Part shown: in pieces, positions 18,223-26,284 of the stretch
Layout of the letters: each line of letters starts with the position of its first letter
How positions within the stretch are numbered: position 1 is the stretch's first letter
Assembly (NCBI RefSeq): GCF_040703125.1
Contig: NZ_CP160035.1
Location: 496,001 to 560,000, forward strand
Length of the DNA: 64,000 bases
DNA from: Flavobacterium ovatum
GTDB taxonomy: Bacteria > Bacteroidota > Bacteroidia > Flavobacteriales > Flavobacteriaceae
Reading direction: 5' to 3'
Notes under the pieces: generated by a model
The model's database searches: none
What the model was told of the DNA's origin: nothing
What the model saw: the letters and a program-made list of their open reading frames with translations, nothing else
Position numbers and translations under genes: made by a program

Positions 18223-19431
18223 TTACAAACCAATTTCAACTTGAAAACGTGCAAACCAATTATTTGAAACTGATGAACCATATTTCTGTACATTATCATA
18301 TGATAATTCGGTTTGAACCTTCATTTTATGACCAAAAAGATATCTTGACAATCCAACAGTGTATTCATCAACATTAGGACTTTTTGTTTTTATATCATCA
18401 TGTACTTTTTGGGTAGAAAAACGACCGATAAGTTGGTACTCCGAAGGAAAAACATAACTCAATTGAGTATCTACACCGTGTCCAACAAATACAGCCTGGC
18501 TTTTAGTAATATCCAATGCATCAACAGTAATTGGATTATTAGCGTCTCTAGACATATAAGCACCTGTAGCTGACCAACCGTTGTATTTAAAAACAGCATC
18601 TATAAAAACCGACTTCAAAGTCCTTGCTTCATACAAGCTACTTCCTAATTGACCTTGAGACCTAAGAGCATTGTTATTCTGACTAAAACCACCCGACAAC
18701 ATCAATTTAGGTGTTTTCTCTCTCATTAAATCTGCTTCAAAATTAGAACCGTTTTTCGTAAAAGCACCTAAAGGAAACAATTCTAATTTACCCGTTAAAG
18801 CAATCCCATCATCAGATGTTTTTACCCAGTTACGACCTTCTCCTTTAGATATAGCTCCTTTCAACCCATAGTAAAATTTATCTTTTTTCTCTTTAGCATA
18901 TTCTACAAATACACCAAAATCACGGTCGATATTAAACTTAGAGTTATTAATACTACGATCTGTAAGTTCTAATGAACCAGACGAAATCACCCGTTGGTTA
19001 TTTCCTGGTAATTTGGTTTGCCCAAAAGCTAACTTCAAATCAGAATTTGGCTGATAAAAGAAAACTCCATCTAATATTACGTTTCCACTATTTCCAACCG
19101 CAACGGTTCCTATATCCCTAGCCGAAAATCCAAGCTCTACTTTATAACCAAACTTTGGGTTTACAACAAAACCATCAAGTTTTAATCTCATTCTTCTGAT
19201 TTCACCTTCAACTACTCCAGACTTACCTTCTTCTTTACCGTAACCTATTCTACTTTGAACTCTAAAGCCGATATTCATTTGAAACAAACTATCTACAGCT
19301 GTAAAGCCTACTTTTTTTCCTGAGGTATAATATCCTTCCAAAGCCGATTTGGCAACCGTTGGTTTTTTAACATCTTGTGCCGTTATTATCATTGAAAACA
19401 AAAGCGAAATACTTAATAAAAATTTTTTCAT
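18223..19431 (-). CDS. OprP/OprO-type phosphate-selective porin
   Basis: A 402-residue outer-membrane barrel. The signal peptide is MKKFLLSISLLFSMIITAQ. Porin O/P features include FRVQSRIGYG, EGEIRRMRLKLDGFVVNPKFGYKVELGFSA and LAFGQTKLPGNNQR, and the protein ends in ARFQVEIGL. Phosphate-selective porins pass phosphate or polyphosphate across the outer membrane under starvation. The gene sits directly upstream of pstS with its own Pho-type promoter. A second porin of the same family follows further up. Anion selectivity is inferred from family and context. Confidence 0.85.
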   Translation of the reverse strand: MKKFLLSISLLFSMIITAQDVKKPTVAKSALEGYYTSGKKVGFTAVDSLFQMNIGFRVQSRIGYGKEEGKSGVVEGEIRRMRLKLDGFVVNPKFGYKVELGFSARDIGTVAVGNSGNVILDGVFFYQPNSDLKLAFGQTKLPGNNQRVISSGSLELTDRSINNSKFNIDRDFGVFVEYAKEKKDKFYYGLKGAISKGEGRNWVKTSDDGIALTGKLELFPLGAFTKNGSNFEADLMREKTPKLMLSGGFSQNNNALRSQGQLGSSLYEARTLKSVFIDAVFKYNGWSATGAYMSRDANNPITVDALDITKSQAVFVGHGVDTQLSYVFPSEYQLIGRFSTQKVHDDIKTKSPNVDEYTVGLSRYLFGHKMKVQTELSYDNVQKYGSSVSNNWFARFQVEIGL

Positions 19432-19465
19432 TTTAACAATTAGTTATCATTGTGTTATTACGGTG

Positions 19466-19510
19466 CAAAACTAATGTTAATAAAAAAGGACAGTATTAAC
19501 TTAATGTTAT
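19466..19510 (-). promoter_or_regulatory. porin promoter with Pho-type direct repeats
   Basis: Minus-strand ATAAC at 19507-19510 and TTAAT at 19496-19499, 11 bases apart, with the -7 element TAGTTTTG at 19466-19473. Distances 37 and 26. A further TTAA at 19477-19480 lies out of this phase. Confidence 0.65.
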
Positions 19511-19747
19511 GATAACCTCAACAAACGGTAATCAAAAACAATAAAACACACAAAAAAACACCTTAAACACTTGATATACAAAGTATTAGATAAAACAAAA
19601 CAGGAAAAATCAGCACGAAAAAAGAAGACGTAATTTACTATTTTTAGAGGTTTTTCCTTATCGAAAATAAAAAAAAACAGTTTTTTCTTTCACTGGTTTT
19701 TAAAAAACTAACTCGAAAAATTTAGGAAAAATAGTAAAATCATAAAA

Positions 19748-19781
19748 AGAGCCTCTTAAACTGAAACGTTTAAGAGGCTCT
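19748..19781 (-). terminator. terminator after the second porin gene
   Basis: A 14-bp perfect stem (AGAGCCTCTTAAAC / GTTTAAGAGGCTCT) with a 6-base loop, followed on the minus strand by TTTT. It lies 30 bases after the upstream porin's stop. Confidence 0.85.
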
Positions 19782-19810
19782 CTAAAATCAAAAAGAAATA
19801 CTATTGAAAC

Positions 19811-21028
19811 CTAGAAATTAATCTGAAGTTGTAAGCGCAACAAATTACCTGTTTGTGCATTTATTGGCTTTGCAGCATCTTCGTACCTTCTACTTGAAAT
19901 AGTATAATCTGCTACTACTTCAACATTTTTAAATGGTTGCCATTCAACACCAATTTCCAAATCATTAACAGAATAACTTCTTGCATCCAATTCTTGTTTC
20001 TTACCACCACGATACATTTGATACTTTACAAACGGCAACACCACTTGTTGATCTATTTTTAAGTTATAAAATGCTTGCATATAACCACCGTGAAGTCTTT
20101 TTTGGTCGATCGTATTGGTTGCAGTATTATACTCTGGCCCCGTACCTATATTATATTCCGCTTGTAGACCGAAAGGTTTTGGATAAAGAATCATGCTTCC
20201 AGCAACTCGTTGGTCTAAATATTCTCCGTTTGCATTGTATATCACATTCTTTGCTGTACTGATACTTTGCACTACATATTTACCAGTATACCCTTGAATA
20301 CCAGCTTCAAAAACTTGTCCGTTTTTGAACTCAAACGGGTAAGATACACGAGCTGCTATGTGTTGATTATTATTAGCCTCTGCTCTATTTGCTGTTTGTC
20401 CATTATAAATAGCAAGACCTACAACACCATAATCACCAGATCCTTTTAAACCATCAGACACCAATTTGGCAAACAATTCTCTTTTCTCTTTTGGAGCCCA
20501 ATAAAACATCACTCCCAAATCACGCTCATTGGCCACAGCACTATTTAAGGCATCATTACGATCCAAAGTTAACCTGTTTTGACTTGATTGCATGTTTTCA
20601 AATCCATAAGGAACCTTACTTTGACCGACTCTAAAACGGAACTCTTTTTTGGAATCTAATGAAATATCTGCATAAGCATCTCTTATTTGTAAAAAATTAT
20701 TAGATGTAGAAGAAGCAGAAGAAGCAAAATCTGGCTGAATGTAAATGTAAACACGATCGTGAACATTTCCGGAAAAAACCAAACGACCACGTCTAATAAA
20801 GAAACTATTGTCTCCTCCCCATGATTTATCACACTGTTCGCAACCTAAATCAGAATTAGTTTCTAACAACTTATTATACCTCACTTGCATATACCCTCTT
20901 AGACTAATAGTCTCAAACCATTTTTTAACTGGTAAAACTGTTGTTTTTGGCGCTTCAGTCACAGCTTGTCCTTGGGCCATCATTGTCATAAAGACTAAGG
21001 CAATTATTGAAAAAATAATTTTTTTCAT
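19811..21028 (-). CDS. phosphate-selective porin O/P family protein
   Basis: A 405-residue outer-membrane barrel with a signal peptide (cleavage expected near MAQGQA). It shows the OprP/OprO layout: SLRGYMQVRYNKL, FFIRRGRLVFSGNVHDRVYIYIQPDF and RFRVGQSKVPYGFENMQSS, with a terminal strand GNLLRLQLQINF. It also has a CEQCDKSW segment near residue 63. It is related in design to the porin at 18223-19431 but clearly diverged, so the pair is not a recent duplication. Own Pho-type promoter and own terminator. Confidence 0.88.
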   Translation of the reverse strand: MKKIIFSIIALVFMTMMAQGQAVTEAPKTTVLPVKKWFETISLRGYMQVRYNKLLETNSDLGCEQCDKSWGGDNSFFIRRGRLVFSGNVHDRVYIYIQPDFASSASSTSNNFLQIRDAYADISLDSKKEFRFRVGQSKVPYGFENMQSSQNRLTLDRNDALNSAVANERDLGVMFYWAPKEKRELFAKLVSDGLKGSGDYGVVGLAIYNGQTANRAEANNNQHIAARVSYPFEFKNGQVFEAGIQGYTGKYVVQSISTAKNVIYNANGEYLDQRVAGSMILYPKPFGLQAEYNIGTGPEYNTATNTIDQKRLHGGYMQAFYNLKIDQQVVLPFVKYQMYRGGKKQELDARSYSVNDLEIGVEWQPFKNVEVVADYTISSRRYEDAAKPINAQTGNLLRLQLQINF

Positions 21029-21056
21029 AACGATTAAATTTTTGTTAATTTTTCGA

Positions 21057-21101
21057 CAAATCTATAACAAGAGAAGGTTCTCAATGTTAAGGAATCTTTA
21101 A
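21057..21101 (-). promoter_or_regulatory. second porin promoter with Pho-type direct repeats
   Basis: TTAA units at 21098-21101 and 21087-21090, 11 bases apart, and the -7 element TAGATTTG at 21057-21064, all read on the minus strand. The distances are 37 and 26. Confidence 0.7.
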
Positions 21102-21169
21102 TAAAATGCAAATAAAAAAACATCCGAAAAACCATCAAAAACTACATCAAAAAATTTAATATTTAGTCC

Positions 21170-21199
21170 AAAAAAAAGGAACCGCTTTCACGATTCCTT
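21170..21199 (-). terminator. terminator after phoR
   Basis: On the minus strand AAGGAA and TTCCTT pair around a partly paired 12-base centre and are followed by eight Ts. It lies 29 bases after the phoR stop. Confidence 0.65.
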
Positions 21200-21228
21200 A
21201 TAATATATAGTAGTTTAACAAACTTTAT

Positions 21229-22302
21229 TTAACCCAATTTCTTTTTAAAGTTTGGTCTCTCAAGCGTAAACGAGAACTCAGAACCTACTCCAAAATCACT
21301 TTCCACATAAATTTTCTCTTTATGAGCTTCAATAATATGCTTAACAATAGCTAATCCCAAACCAGAACCACCTTCTTCTCGTGATCCACTCTTATTAACT
21401 CTATAAAAACGCTCAAAAAGTCGCGGTAAATGCTGTTTTTCAATTCCACCGCCATTATCACTAACACGAACTAATACTTTTTTCTTTGTCAAATTCACAA
21501 CCGAAACCTCAGTTGCGCCATTCTCCTTACCATACTTTATAGAATTGACAATTAAGTTTTCAATTACTTGTTGGATCCTATCACGATCTCCTCTTACATA
21601 ATTAGGCAAAGCACTACTGTTATCAAAAGTCAATGAAATATTCTTCTTCTCCGCTTTCATTTCCAAAAGATCAAATACATTTTGAATCAATTCATAAATA
21701 TCAAATTCAGAATATTCCAAATTCAAATCTCCTGCTTCTAATTTAGTAATCATATCCAGGTCTTCAACAATATAAATCAAACGTTCCACCCCTTTTTCAG
21801 CACGTCTTAAATATTTTTTACGAATTAGTTTATCTTCCATAGCGCCATCCAGCAACGTGGAAATATATCCTTGAACGGTAAACAAAGGCGTTTTAAGTTC
21901 ATGAGAAACATTCCCTAAAAAATCTCTACGGTATTCTTCACGTACTTGAAGCAATTCAATTTCTAACTTTTTATCGGTTGCAAATTTCTTGACTTCTCTT
22001 GTCAAGGTTTCCATATCAGTGGTAATAGGCTGATTAATCAATGTACTTGACTCCAACAAAGAAACATCGTCATATATTTTTTTGACACGTCTATAAATAA
22101 AACGCTCTACACGATATTGCAATACTAAAAAAGAAAAAAGAAAAAGAATTACACTAAAAATAATCCCAAACCACCATAGTTGCTCATAGGAAGATGCAAA
22201 CATTATTGCAACCAATAAAACAACAAAACCAGTCGAAAAAAGGCTGATATAAAAAGCTGATTTTATAGCAAATTTGTATGTTTTTTTAAAACTAATTTTC
22301 AT
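21229..22302 (-). CDS. phoR: sensor histidine kinase, PhoR-like
   Basis: A 357-residue membrane kinase. Two helices (about residues 12-35 and 43-62) are separated by a very short loop, so there is no periplasmic sensor domain, and no PAS domain is seen. The HisKA box NVSHELKTPL has phospho-acceptor His134. The ATPase domain shows QVIENLIVNSIKYG, RVSDNGGGI and GGSGLGLAIVKHII. The lack of a sensor domain fits PhoR, which reads phosphate status through Pst and PhoU. It is downstream of phoB in the phosphate island. The family call is certain; the PhoR role rests on context. Confidence 0.85.
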   Translation of the reverse strand: MKISFKKTYKFAIKSAFYISLFSTGFVVLLVAIMFASSYEQLWWFGIIFSVILFLFSFLVLQYRVERFIYRRVKKIYDDVSLLESSTLINQPITTDMETLTREVKKFATDKKLEIELLQVREEYRRDFLGNVSHELKTPLFTVQGYISTLLDGAMEDKLIRKKYLRRAEKGVERLIYIVEDLDMITKLEAGDLNLEYSEFDIYELIQNVFDLLEMKAEKKNISLTFDNSSALPNYVRGDRDRIQQVIENLIVNSIKYGKENGATEVSVVNLTKKKVLVRVSDNGGGIEKQHLPRLFERFYRVNKSGSREEGGSGLGLAIVKHIIEAHKEKIYVESDFGVGSEFSFTLERPNFKKKLG

Positions 22303-22324
22303 GTAATACTTTAATGTATATTTA

Positions 22325-22345
22325 AAATGGGCTAAAAGCCCATTT
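22325..22345 (-). terminator. hairpin in the phoB-phoR gap
   Basis: A 9-bp perfect stem (AAATGGGCT / AGCCCATTT) with a 3-base loop, in the 90-base gap between phoB and phoR. On the minus strand only short T runs follow. It could be a partial terminator or a stability hairpin that keeps PhoR below PhoB. Confidence 0.5.
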
Positions 22346-22392
22346 CTATTTTAATCTGCAAAGTTAAATAATATGATAATCACTTAATCATT

Positions 22393-23076
22393 CTATACTT
22401 CAAATTTATAACCTACTCCTTTTATAGTTTTGAATAATTCCTCCCCAATTTTTTCACGTAATTTACGAATATGAACATCAATCGTTCTTCCGCCCACTAC
22501 TACTTCATTACCCCAAACTTTATCTAGAATTTCATCTCTTTTAAAAACTTTCCCAGGTTTTGATGCTAATAAATAAAACAATTCAAATTCTTTTCTTGGC
22601 AAAGAAATCTCTTGACCGTCCATTACAATTTTATATTCTTCTCGGTTTATTTCGATACCACCTACATTTAAGGTTTCACTATCTTGATCCGACTCTACCA
22701 ACCTTCTCAACAAAGCTTTTACTTTACTTACTAATAATTTAGGTTTAATAGGCTTCGTAATATAATCGTCAGCTCCTACATCAAAACCAGCAACTTGAGA
22801 ATAATCCTCACTTCTAGCAGTTAAGAATGTAATAATAACTTTACTCAATTCAGGAATTTTTCTAATATTCTCACAAGCTTCCATTCCGTCCATCTCTGGC
22901 ATCATCACATCCATGATAATTAAGTCTGGAATTTCTTTTTTAGCTTTTACAATAGCCTCTTTACCATTTGATGCTGTAAAAATTTGATAGCCCTCTTGTG
23001 CAAGGTTATACCCTACAATTTCCAAGATATCCGGCTCGTCATCTACTAGTAAAATTTTAGTGTTCTTGTTTTTCAT
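22393..23076 (-). CDS. phoB: OmpR-family response regulator, PhoB-like
   Basis: A 227-residue regulator. The receiver domain (residues 6-125) has the acidic pocket LLVDDEPD, phospho-acceptor Asp56 in LIIMDVMMPEMDG, and the switch Thr in ITFLTAR. A winged-helix DNA-binding domain follows (about 135-227, with LPRKEFELFYLLASKPGKVF and GRTIDVHIRKLREKIG). It is first in the pair with the PhoR-like kinase and sits inside the phosphate island. It is therefore the likely reader of the 11-bp repeats found at six promoters here. Its own -7 element (TAATTTTG at 23085-23092) has no good repeat. Confidence 0.88.
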   Translation of the reverse strand: MKNKNTKILLVDDEPDILEIVGYNLAQEGYQIFTASNGKEAIVKAKKEIPDLIIMDVMMPEMDGMEACENIRKIPELSKVIITFLTARSEDYSQVAGFDVGADDYITKPIKPKLLVSKVKALLRRLVESDQDSETLNVGGIEINREEYKIVMDGQEISLPRKEFELFYLLASKPGKVFKRDEILDKVWGNEVVVGGRTIDVHIRKLREKIGEELFKTIKGVGYKFEV

Positions 23077-23247
23077 AATAATAGCAAAATTAGGTTTAAA
23101 TCATTAGTAATACAGTTGTTTTTAAACTAATGATTACAATTGCGATGGTAAATATAACAATAAAATCATCGGGAAAAAGTAAGGTTTACATTAATTTAAT
23201 ATCATAACATTTTGATAATATTGACCAAACATATTCATAACAACTGA

Positions 23248-23281
23248 TTAACTTCAAGTTTACAGTTAGGTCGTTACTTTG
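23248..23281 (+). promoter_or_regulatory. TonB receptor promoter with Pho-type direct repeats
   Basis: TTAAC at 23248 and TTTAC at 23259 are 11 bases apart. The -7 element TTACTTTG (one mismatch to TAnnTTTG) is at 23274-23281. Distances are 26 and 15, the same as at pstS. The ATG is at 23301. Confidence 0.65.
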
Positions 23282-23300
23282 CAAAAAATTTTAGAAGACT

Positions 23301-26081
23301 ATGAAACTTAGATTAATAATTATTACACTTTTTATCTGTACAATTTCCTTTTCTCAGAACAAAGGAACCATTACAGGAGTACTAACGGACAAAGAGCTAA
23401 ACAATGAAACTTTACCTTTTGCTAATGTTATTTTAAAAGGAACTAAAGCAAACACAACAACTGATATTGATGGGAAATACATATTAAATGTTTTGCCAGG
23501 AAACTATGTTATCCAATTTAGTTATGTAGGATACGAACCTATTGAAATGCCCGTAACCATTGTTAGCGGAAAAACTGTTTCAATAAGCAAAGCACTAGCA
23601 CCTGGTGGTTACAAACTTGACGATGTAATTATTAAAACTGTTGCAAGTCGACAAAAAGAGTCGGCTTTATTATTAGACCAAAAGAATGCAGTTTCTTTTA
23701 AAGCTGCCATTGGAGCTGAGGAAATATCTAGAAAAGGAGTTAATGATGTTGCAAGTGCTGTAACTAAAGTTAGCGGAATATCTAAGCAAGAAGATTCAGG
23801 AAATGTTTTTGTGAGAGGACTTGGAGATCGTTACAACGTTACTACTTTAAACGGCCTTCCATTACCATCAAACAATCCTTCTAATAAAAACATACTTCTA
23901 GACATCTTCTCAACAAATATTGTAGACAACATTGGAGTTAGTAAAACATTTGAAGCTCAAAACTATGCCGATTTTGCAGGAGCAAATATAAATATCAGCT
24001 CAAAAAAATTCACTGGCTCTCCTTTTATTACCGTTTCACTTGGTACAGGAGCAAACTCAAACGTTTTGAAATTAGATCATTTTTATTTACAAGACGGCCC
24101 TTCTTATACTGGATTTAAAACAGTGGGAATTCCAAATTCACCTTTACTACCTTCTAGCTATGCAACGAGTTGGGACAGGAAAGAAAACAAGAATACATTA
24201 AATGCATTCTACACATTATCGGCTGGAAAAAAATTCAACATTAGTGAACAAGGAACCTTAAGTACTTTCGTAACGGGATCATTCAGCGCAAAAAACAAAT
24301 ATACAGAAGGATACAGCAGAGGAAGTTTAACTTCTGACGGACAAATAAATGCCGATTTTTACAGAAAAGCATACAAGCATAGTACAACATCAACCGTTAT
24401 GGGTACAGCTGATTACAAAATCAACAACAATAACTCAATATTATTCACATCGTTATTCTTAAACTCAAGTGACCAAGACTATAGTGAATACGAAGGAACT
24501 AATGTAAATTTTGATGGTGGTGGTGATCGTACACAACAAATTTCTGGATTAATTAAGCGTGGAACATTCGAAAGAACTCAATTATATGTAAATCAATTAG
24601 TAGGTAAAAATAAGTTCAATGAGCAATGGGATTTAAATTGGGGAGTAGGATATAGTATTGTGAATAACACCATACCAGACCGTATGCAAAACTCTTTTGT
24701 ACATGCCGCTGATGGTATAAACTACACTTTCTTTACTAACTCTAACATCCATAATCATCGGTTTTTTCAGGATTTAAAAGAAAAAGAATTCTCTTCAAAT
24801 ATTGCACTTTCTTACAATTTCAACAAAGAAGACAAAGAAGACAAAGAAGACACTTATAAAGGTAAAGCAACATTTGGTTATTCTGGAAAATTGAAAAAGG
24901 TAGATTACACTATGACACAATTTTCATTCTTCCCAGACAGAACAACATTATCATTCTCCAAAGAAGATATTAACAATGTTGACTATTATTTTAATGCGGC
25001 AAATTTTAACTCATCTTCCGCTAACCCAGCACTGAATCAATCCTACAATGGAAATTTAGATATTAATGCGGCATTTGCAAATGTACAGTATTCGTTAACG
25101 GATAAATTAAGTATTATACTTGGTACCCGATTAGAACAAACTACACAAAATGTTTTGTTTTATTCATTTAAGAAACCAAGAGGAGAAAGTTCAAATGACT
25201 CTAAATTCAATATTTTACCAAGTTTAATTTCGAAATACACACTAACCGACAAACAAAACGTAAAGTTCTCTTTTAGCAAAACATACACATTGCCTCAGTT
25301 TAAAGAAAAAGTTGGAATTACATACGAAGATGTAGCGCAAGCATACCTAGGAAACGTAGATTTATATGCTTCAACAAATTACAATGTAGATTTAGGTTGG
25401 GAATTTTTCCCAAAAACTGGAGAATTAATTTCTGTAACGGCTTTTGGAAAAATCATTAAAAACCCTATTAATGAAATGTTTTTGAACTCTTCTTCAAATG
25501 ACATATCCTATGCTAATACAGGTGAAAAAGCAACTGTTGCTGGAATTGAATTAGAACTTAGAAAAGACATTTTTGAAAACGAAAATGGCAAGAATCTAAA
25601 AACAAAACTATCGTATGACTTAAACGGATCCTACCTTTACAGTAATCAGGATTTAAGCAATAAAAAAGTAAATGATGAAAATGCATTTGGAGCTAATTTT
25701 ACCTTTACAGAAAGCAAACTATCCGGAGCTTCTAATTTTCTAGCCAATGCTAACCTTTCATTCTTAAAAGAATTTGCAGAATACAAGGACATCACAGCAA
25801 CAGTGTCTTACTCTTATTTTTCAGATAAATTAGCTGTAATAGGAAGTTCAAATATAGGAAACATGGTAGACAAAGCAGTTAATAAATTAGACTTCGTCAT
25901 AAATTCAAATATTAGCAAAAGCATAAAGATAGGATTGATTTATAACAATATCCTAAACCCGACATTCAACCGCGTATTAGAACAAGGAAAAGTACCCGGA
26001 AAAAGTGCTGTAGGTGATATATTAGTAACCTCCTATAAATCAGGATCAGACATAAGGCTTACTTTAAACTATACCTTTTAA
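23301..26081 (+). CDS. TonB-dependent receptor, probably phosphate-starvation induced
   Basis: A 926-residue outer-membrane receptor. It has a signal peptide (MKLRLIIITLFICTISFSQ), then a carboxypeptidase-like domain (about residues 22-105, with GVLTDKELNNETLPFANVIL and GNYVIQFSYVGYEP). The plug domain follows (about 125-230, with GVNDVASAVTKVSGIS and VFVRGLGDRYNVTTLNGLPL), then a barrel ending LTLNYTF. No SusD partner follows. Instead a beta-helix lipoprotein is next. The promoter carries the Pho-type repeat, suggesting import of a phosphorus compound. A 9-bp triplicate encoding KED repeats lies in an outer loop at 24825-24851. Confidence 0.9.
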   Translation: MKLRLIIITLFICTISFSQNKGTITGVLTDKELNNETLPFANVILKGTKANTTTDIDGKYILNVLPGNYVIQFSYVGYEPIEMPVTIVSGKTVSISKALAPGGYKLDDVIIKTVASRQKESALLLDQKNAVSFKAAIGAEEISRKGVNDVASAVTKVSGISKQEDSGNVFVRGLGDRYNVTTLNGLPLPSNNPSNKNILLDIFSTNIVDNIGVSKTFEAQNYADFAGANINISSKKFTGSPFITVSLGTGANSNVLKLDHFYLQDGPSYTGFKTVGIPNSPLLPSSYATSWDRKENKNTLNAFYTLSAGKKFNISEQGTLSTFVTGSFSAKNKYTEGYSRGSLTSDGQINADFYRKAYKHSTTSTVMGTADYKINNNNSILFTSLFLNSSDQDYSEYEGTNVNFDGGGDRTQQISGLIKRGTFERTQLYVNQLVGKNKFNEQWDLNWGVGYSIVNNTIPDRMQNSFVHAADGINYTFFTNSNIHNHRFFQDLKEKEFSSNIALSYNFNKEDKEDKEDTYKGKATFGYSGKLKKVDYTMTQFSFFPDRTTLSFSKEDINNVDYYFNAANFNSSSANPALNQSYNGNLDINAAFANVQYSLTDKLSIILGTRLEQTTQNVLFYSFKKPRGESSNDSKFNILPSLISKYTLTDKQNVKFSFSKTYTLPQFKEKVGITYEDVAQAYLGNVDLYASTNYNVDLGWEFFPKTGELISVTAFGKIIKNPINEMFLNSSSNDISYANTGEKATVAGIELELRKDIFENENGKNLKTKLSYDLNGSYLYSNQDLSNKKVNDENAFGANFTFTESKLSGASNFLANANLSFLKEFAEYKDITATVSYSYFSDKLAVIGSSNIGNMVDKAVNKLDFVINSNISKSIKIGLIYNNILNPTFNRVLEQGKVPGKSAVGDILVTSYKSGSDIRLTLNYTF

Positions 26082-26100
26082 GAATAACTTTTAATAGAAT

Positions 26101-26137
26101 AACAAAGGCGATTAGTAGCTACTAATCGCCTTTGTTT
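26101..26137. terminator. perfect-palindrome terminator after the TonB receptor
   Basis: An 18-bp arm (AACAAAGGCGATTAGTAG) is followed at once by its exact reverse complement, positions 26101-26136. The palindrome end supplies TTTGTTT. A loop of 3-4 bases would form at the centre. It starts 20 bases after the receptor stop. Confidence 0.7.
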
Positions 26138-26197
26138 ATTTACATCAAATCGTATGTAAACTTTACATTAAGCAAGACTGCATTTAGCTCCATTTAC

Positions 26198-26253
26198 TTA
26201 ATATATTGTTAATCTCCATTTAACGCTGTAAAAACATACATGCCTTTACTTTG
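26198..26253 (+). promoter_or_regulatory. lipoprotein promoter with three Pho-type repeats
   Basis: TTAA units start at 26198, 26209 and 26220, exactly 11 bases apart. The -7 element TTACTTTG is at 26246-26253 and the distances are 48, 37 and 26. The ATG is at 26285. Confidence 0.7.
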
Positions 26254-26284
26254 CCATAAATAAAAACAATAAAAAACAAACAAA

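Noticed and set aside
23077..23130. A Pho-type repeat in front of phoB
   Set aside because: There is a -7 element at 23085-23092, but the sequences 15 and 26 bases upstream match TTAA poorly, so autoregulation is not supported.
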